Part shown: positions 59,025-64,000 of the stretch, piece after piece
Layout: every line of letters begins with the position of its first letter
How positions within the stretch are numbered: the first letter of the stretch is position 1
NCBI GenBank assembly: GCA_009760885.1
Contig: CM019692.1
Span: 45,879,430 to 45,943,429 of the forward strand
Length of the DNA: 64,000 nucleotides
Source of the DNA: Achatina immaculata
Lineage: Eukaryota; Mollusca; Gastropoda; Stylommatophora; Achatinidae
Direction: 5' to 3'
Translations under genes and position numbers: made by a program
Notes under the pieces: model-generated
What the model saw: only the letters and a program-made list of their open reading frames with translations
Database searches by the model: none
Told to the model about the DNA's origin: nothing

Positions 59025-60395
59025 AGTGAACTATACCAGTATTTGGAGAAATTGGTATAAAATGGTTGGTCTGAAAGGAAGATCCCAAAAGATTGGCAAA
59101 GAGCTATAGTGGTACCCATCAGGAAGAATAAAGAGACAAAAGAGACTGCAGATCATACACAGGGATTTCCTTGCTCAGTCATGTGGGGGAAAATGTATGC
59201 AAAGATTTTAGAAAGCAGAATGAGACAGGTTATAGAAACTCATTTGAGCGAAGCACAATTTTGATTCGGGAAAGGAAGAAGTTTCACTGATGCAATATTT
59301 GTGCTTCGACAAGCCTGTGGAAAAAGCTAGTAAATATGACCAAGAACTTAACATTATCTTTGTGGACCAAGAATTAACATCATCTTTGTGGGCCAAGAAA
59401 AAGCTTTTGACAGGGTTAATAGAAACAAGTTTTGGGCAGTATTAGAGGATATGGTATACCAGGACATCTACTGGAAAACATAATGTCATACACAAATAGT
59501 CAAAGTGCAGTAAGGACAACAGCAGGCAATATGGATTGGTTCAGTGTAGCAGTGGGAGTCAGACAGGACTGCGAATTGTCACCATTACTATTTATATTCT
59601 GTATGGACCGAAAACAAAAGAAGCAAACCCAAACCCACTAGAACTGAATGAACTAAAGTTCACAGACAACCAGTGTATAGCACACAAGAACCTGAATTGC
59701 TTACAAGATCATATGAACAGTCTCCATCAGAGCTGTAAACATTGTGATATGAAAATCAACACTGCCAAAACAGACCATGAAAATTAGCAGAATGCCAAGC
59801 CCATTATAATAATGTCGAAGACAGCAAAATCCAACAAGTAAAAGAATTCAAGTATCTTAGATGCATGTTCACAGAAGATGGGAAGCTTGATAAAGATACT
59901 GATGAAACACAAAGAACCAATTCTGTTGCATAACAGCTATCCCTGCTGCTTACATCTCACTTGAAACTAAGAGAAAACTAATTAATACCAATGCTGAGCT
60001 GCCAGTGCCAGACATGGACACTTACTAAGAAAGAATAAAATAACCACATGTGAAATGAGATGTCTTAGGAAAGCGGCAAATGTCATCAGGTTTGACAAGC
60101 TAAGAAATGATGCAGTGAGACAGATATGTCTGTGACACATAGAAAAGCAAAGAGCCAAGTGGTTTGGCCACTTAATGAGAGTGACACTCTCACAGCCAGC
60201 CATGAGAGCTTCAGTCAAAGAACTACAGGACACAAATCAAGAGGAAGACCCAGAATGAGATGGATAGATGGTATCAGAGAGACATTCGCTAATTATGGCA
60301 TGACTGTCACTGAGGCCATCCATTTGGCCAAAAAATACCAGCTGCATCTCCCTTTGACTCTTCATGGTACGAGAGGAAGGATAAAGTAAGTAATT
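59025..60395 (+). pseudogene. LINE family delta, RT region, decayed
   Basis: RT fragments in order: IPKDWQRAIVVPIRKNKE (about 59088-59135), HTQGFPCSVMWGKMYAKILE, FGKGRSFTDAIFVLRQAC (about 59260s-59310s), QEKAFDRVNRNKFWAVLEDM (motif A), WFSVAVGVRQDCELSPLLFI (motif B), then VKEFKYLRCMFTEDGK and SRGRPRMRWIDGIRETFANY (60234-60293). Several dozen base changes break the frame. The end is gaggaaggataaagtaagta. It serves as the uninterrupted reference for the nested family-delta element at 18619-24360. Confidence 0.87.
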
Positions 60396-60574
60396 ATAAT
60401 TATCATCATGTGCCATGTTGGCATACATAAACAGCCATTCTTCTACAAAGGACAAATCTTTATTTCAGTAGCAGTTGTTGACTTGCAGTGTCAGGCAGAC
60501 CATGAAATTCTCCCTATCTTGTCTTTGTGCTTTGTGTGCCATGCTTACTGCAAAACCTTGCTGTATTTACTGAT
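60396..60574. other. Non-coding stretch
   Basis: It starts with atcatcatgtgccatg, resembling the family-zeta 3' end, but the similarity stops after about 25 bp. Confidence 0.35.
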
Positions 60575-60584
60575 TCTGCAGCTC

Positions 60585-60652
60585 ATTCATTCATTAATTC
60601 ATTTACATGTCCCTTGCGGAACTTTGCCTCCCAAACAGCACTCCTGTAGGCC
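60585..60652 (-). mobile_element. 68-bp LINE family gamma relic with TSD
   Basis: The minus strand reads cctacaggagtgctgtttgg, gaggcaaagttccgcaaggg, acatg, then a TGAA-type tail. It matches the last bases of the gamma copies at 8764 and 31094. The 10-bp target duplication tctgcagctc flanks it (60575-60584 and 60653-60662). Confidence 0.92.
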
Positions 60653-60726
60653 TCTGCAGCTCGTATCTTCCCTATTAAATTCTACAGAGGGTTTTTTTTT
60701 TTTTTTGCAAGATGTTTTCATAATTT

Positions 60727-61315
60727 ATTAATACAATAGTTTGTTTTTTTTTGTTTTTTAAAAGAGACGTTATATTGGTTTTTTTGTTTTGTTTTTTAAA
60801 AGAGACGTTATATTGTTTTTTTGTTGTTTTTTAAAAGAGACGTTATATATTTTTTTTGTTTTTTAAAAGAGACGTTATATTGTTTTTTTTTTTTTAAAAG
60901 AGACATTATATTGTTGTTTTTTTTTAAAAGAGACGTTATATTGTTTTTTTTGTTTGTTTTTTAAAAGAGACGTTATATTGTTTTTTTTTTTTAAAGAGAC
61001 GTTATATTGGTTTTTTTTTGTTTTTTAAAAGAGACGTTATATTGTTTTTTTGTTGTTTTTTAAAAGAGACGCTTTATTGTTTTTTTTTTTTGTTTTTTAA
61101 AAGAGACATTATATTGTTTTTTTTTGTTTTTTAAAAGAGACGTTATATTGTTTTTTTTTTTTAAAAGAGACGTTATATTGTTTTTTTTTTTGTTTTTTAA
61201 AAGAGATGTTATGTTGTTTTTTTTTGTTTTTTAAAAGAGACGTTATGTTGTTTTTTTTTGTTTTTTAAAAGAGACGTTATATTGTTTTTTTTTGTTTTTT
61301 AAAAGAGATGTTATA

Positions 61316-61347
<32 letters not shown>

Positions 61348-61352
61348 AGAGA
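60727..61352. repeat. T-rich ~31-bp satellite array
   Basis: About 20 units of ttttttaaaagagacgttat followed by attgttttttttt, with the T-run length varying (units about 28-36 bp). The fixed core is taaaagagacgttatattg. Frames on the minus strand are artefacts of the A-runs. Confidence 0.95.
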
Positions 61353-61372
61353 CATTACGGTTCTTTATTGGG

Positions 61373-61725
61373 GGTGAAGATGCTGTCCAGTGAGGCAGTC
61401 GGTAACCCATATCTGATGTGCTAGTGTCAAGGTTAGCAAACCATAGCTGACCAAGACCCTGTCCCACCTCTCTGTTTCTGTTGATACCCTCAGTAATAGG
61501 TCTAGCCTGGTTAAAGGGGCAGGGATCACCATCGTCCCCATGGTAGTGGAATCTGCCAGAGAAGTTTTGCCACCCCCTGCTTTTTATCTGTACTCTGGAC
61601 TGAAAAAAAAACAAACCTGCCATAACCTGCTCCTAAGCTGATATGATGTTATGCCTCAACACCTTCACAGCATCAGATGCAGAGAACACCAACTCACAGT
61701 TACAGATAGCACAAGACAAGACAAG
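61373..61725 (+). mobile_element. SINE-like element, reference copy
   Basis: The most complete copy: gatgctgtccagtgaggcag, gctagtgtcaaggttagcaa, accatagctgaccaagaccc, tgtcccacctctctgtttct, ccatggtagtggaatctgcc, tgcctcaacaccttcacagc. It ends in agatagcacaagacaagaca then ag, an ACAAG pentanucleotide tail. Length about 350 bp. No A/B box is obvious at its 5' end, so its promoter type is open. Confidence 0.8.
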
Positions 61726-61944
61726 TCGTGTTTATGAATCATCAGCCAAGTACTTGCTGTCTTTCTATTTTGGTAAAGATTTATAGCATTTCTCAAAGTA
61801 CTGTTTGGTACATCGACTCAACATAATGTTGTTTTGTCAAGTAATATCAGTGCCCTAAAACAGGGTTCACAAACTTTGCAGGAGGATACTGGGTTTGGGA
61901 GTTTGTAACAGCAAAGTTGCTTAAGAAATGAGAGCTAATAAAGA

Positions 61945-62600
61945 TACCATCATCATGTGCCATGCAGGGTGGCATGGACAGTCATACTCCTGCACAAATC
62001 TTGGTCCTTGACATTTCTGAGTAACTTTCTTGCTGATTTATTTCCACGCCACAGTGTCAGGCCTTCTAACATCTACTCCCTTTGTCTTCCTCTACCTCTC
62101 CTGCCTTCAGTTTGTGCCCATTGTTATGATGTTTCCCAGTTTCTTCCTTCTCATCACATGCCACTAGAATGATGATTGCCTTTTTATCTTTGTTTTTATA
62201 CTGCATTTTTCATCATCTCACCTTAGACACTGCACGTTAGTTATCTTGGCTGTTCTTGGGAACCTCAGCATTCTTCTCAGGAACTATACTTCTGTTGCCT
62301 TCACAGATTTAACTCATTTTCCTGCCAATAGTCTATGATTCACATCCATATAGCAAAATCGATTCAATATATGTTCTGTAATACTTTCTTTCTCGTATTC
62401 AGTGACAGTGACTTATTGCACAAGATGGTTTTTAGTTACTAAAATGCTACTTTTACCTGGCATATTCTGCTTTTAATTTCTGTGCTACATCTTCTATCAG
62501 TGGTTATCATTGATCTCAGGTATTTAAATTTGTTCACTTGTTGAGGTGTTGTTCCATTGATATTCATGGTACAGGCTGGTTTACACTTTTCTTTTTATAT
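61945..62600 (-). mobile_element. LINE zeta-like 3' fragment
   Basis: The minus strand encodes FLRRMLRFPRTAKITNVQCL (about 62285-62225), a MRRRNWETS segment, GRRGRGRQRE (about 62100) and DQDLCRSMTVHATLHGT near the end. The + strand 3' edge atcatcatgtgccatgcagg matches that of 23638-24281. Many stops are present. Confidence 0.83.
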
Positions 62601-62648
62601 TGGATATAACCATTGCCTCTATTAATAATGATAGCTGCATATAATATA

Positions 62649-63324
62649 CAAGGGGTGATTGATAAGTTCTCGGCATAAGGTACAGATTGCTAAAGAAATT
62701 TTTCAGGATCAGCAGAAAAATGGCCAAGATTTTCTCTTGACATGTTGAGGTGCTGTCTTATGTGATCAGCTCTAAGAAGTTTCAGGACTCATTGAGCAGA
62801 GACCTTTGTCATTTGAAGATTGTTGTGAATAATGGCATGAACACGTTCCTGGGAGATCCCCAACTCAGTAGCAATGTACCACTCAGTTAGTCGTCAATCC
62901 TTCATTATCATGTCATGGATTCTGCCAGTGGTTTCATCGGTGGTTACCATTCTTGGTCTTTCTTGATGGGGATCATCTTCCAGACTCTCCCTTCCATGTT
63001 TGAATTGAGCTGTCCATTTCTTCACTGCTGTAAGAAAGGGTACTCTCCCCTAGAGTCTCTACCGTATCCTCATAAATCTTCTTCGATGATAAGTCCTTGA
63101 TGCAGAGGTAGCGAATGACTGCTCGATGAGAAATGTTATCCATTTTCTCAATTTCTGCCACCTCTTACCATTTCAGTAGCCTGTAAAAAAAAAAAATTGG
63201 TTGCAGTTAATTTCTTGAAAATTGGTGTTTAATCTTACATAACCTGATCTACAAATGCACCTAAAATCAACTGTGTATTTCAAGTATTTGTACCTTAGGC
63301 CGCAAACTTACCAGTCACCCCTCG
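62649..63324 (-). mobile_element. Internally deleted mariner, 676 bp
   Basis: Both terminal inverted repeats are present (caaggggtgattgataagtt and its complement ending agtcacccctcg), with TA on both sides (62647-62648 and 63325-63326). On the minus strand the 5' transposase part remains (HRAVIRYLCIKDLSSKKIYE, 63075-63134). The middle and the catalytic end are missing: the left end joins TIR to the sequence that lies at about 28936-28986 in the full element. It is a non-autonomous derivative of the 28355-29537 family. Confidence 0.93.
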
Positions 63325-63326
63325 TA

Positions 63327-64000
63327 GTAATTTTTGGTGACCTGTAACAATAGAAAAAGCTTGAAGTCTGTAATTTCAGTTAATAAACTGCTGAAACACT
63401 GATGGAATTTTAGATCTGAGTGTACACTGAATTAATACTCTGAGTGTATTAATTTTTTAAAAAATATTATTAATTTCTGACTGTCTGATAAGAAGTTTTC
63501 ATATTGTGAGAAAAGTGCAGTGAAAAAAGGCTAAGACGTCACTGGTACTCAGCCTAAATTCATTTGAATTAAAAATGAGTACTTTGATCAAGTTAGGGAT
63601 ATCACAATGGAAACTAAAGTGGGTGCCAGTTATGGGTTTTCTGGAAGCTCAGTTATGGAAACCTCCACTGGCAGACTCCCAGAATTTTATAAGAGGCACA
63701 ATTGATGATGGCATTGGAGTTCCAGCATGCCAAAGTAAGAGCTAAAAAAATTTATTGAATTTGCCAACTCATTTAGTGAGAACATCAAATTTACCTATTG
63801 AAATTTCTGACAAGTCTGTCAACTTTTTACTGATCAAAATATCTATTGACAGTCTTTTCACTTTTGTGTTCTACATACCCACTGAAAGCTGTACATAGCT
63901 ACTTTACACTTCCTCTTACCCTGAAACTTGTAAGGACTCCATCCCATACTCCCAGCTCCTTCACTTTTGCTGCCTATGCCAGGATGGCTCAGAGTTAGTC
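63327..64000. other. Terminal stretch, no gene recognised
   Basis: AT-rich sequence with no recognised exon or repeat. The short frame around 63590-63745 has no recognisable similarity. Confidence 0.35.

Noticed and set aside
61243..61623. 126-codon minus-strand frame
   Set aside because: It spans a SINE and an A-rich satellite; the C-terminal lysine/asparagine repeats come from the array.
63590..63745. Possible further anoctamin exon near the right edge
   Set aside because: The frame matches no conserved anoctamin block and lacks a convincing splice-site pair.

Overview
The window is eukaryotic DNA. It has long AT-rich non-coding stretches, spliced exons with GT/GC donors and AG acceptors, many APE-endonuclease LINEs, mariner and hAT-like DNA transposons, SINEs and satellite arrays. 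There are no prokaryotic operons, Shine-Dalgarno sites or CRISPR arrays. The LINE mix (RTE/BovB-like plus one CR1-like) and the mariner copies suit a marine invertebrate, possibly a mollusc. That placement is a guess from general familiarity, not from a diagnostic sequence.

Host gene. One host gene can be recognised: the 5' part of an anoctamin (TMEM16 family) gene on the + strand. Its exons are at about 25061-25121, 34806-34919, 41897-41991, 53481-53636 and 54594-54692. Exons 4 and 5 encode the conserved anoctamin N-terminal (dimerisation) domain. Exons 1-3 are proposed because reading phase is kept across every junction. The rest of the gene, including all membrane segments, must lie beyond the window. 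The first three introns are 9.7, 7.0 and 11.5 kb and are largely built from transposons.

Layout. 1-5 kb: a tandem duplication of a 1.7-1.9 kb unit carrying 39-bp and 21-bp satellites, then a 41-bp satellite. 6-8.8 kb: decayed LINE. 9.2-9.9 kb: a SINE with an internally expanded 34-bp array. 10.2-17.5 kb: three LINE copies and a mariner relic containing a 70-bp palindrome. 18.6-24.4 kb: a nest of four LINEs. 25-55 kb: the anoctamin 5' region, with a mariner inside a 22-bp satellite, a second LINE nest (36.2-41.1 kb), a nearly intact 3.2 kb LINE (43.0-46.2 kb) and a second mariner relic. 55-64 kb: hAT-like relic, more LINE ends, a T-rich 31-bp array, a SINE and an internally deleted mariner.

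The LINEs fall into several families distinguished by their 3' microsatellite tails: alpha (ATAAG), beta (GA), gamma (TGAA/GACT), delta, epsilon (GAA) and zeta (GATT/GATG), plus one CR1-like element. These names are labels used only in this annotation. Many insertions still have visible target-site duplications, so their order of arrival can be read from the sequence.
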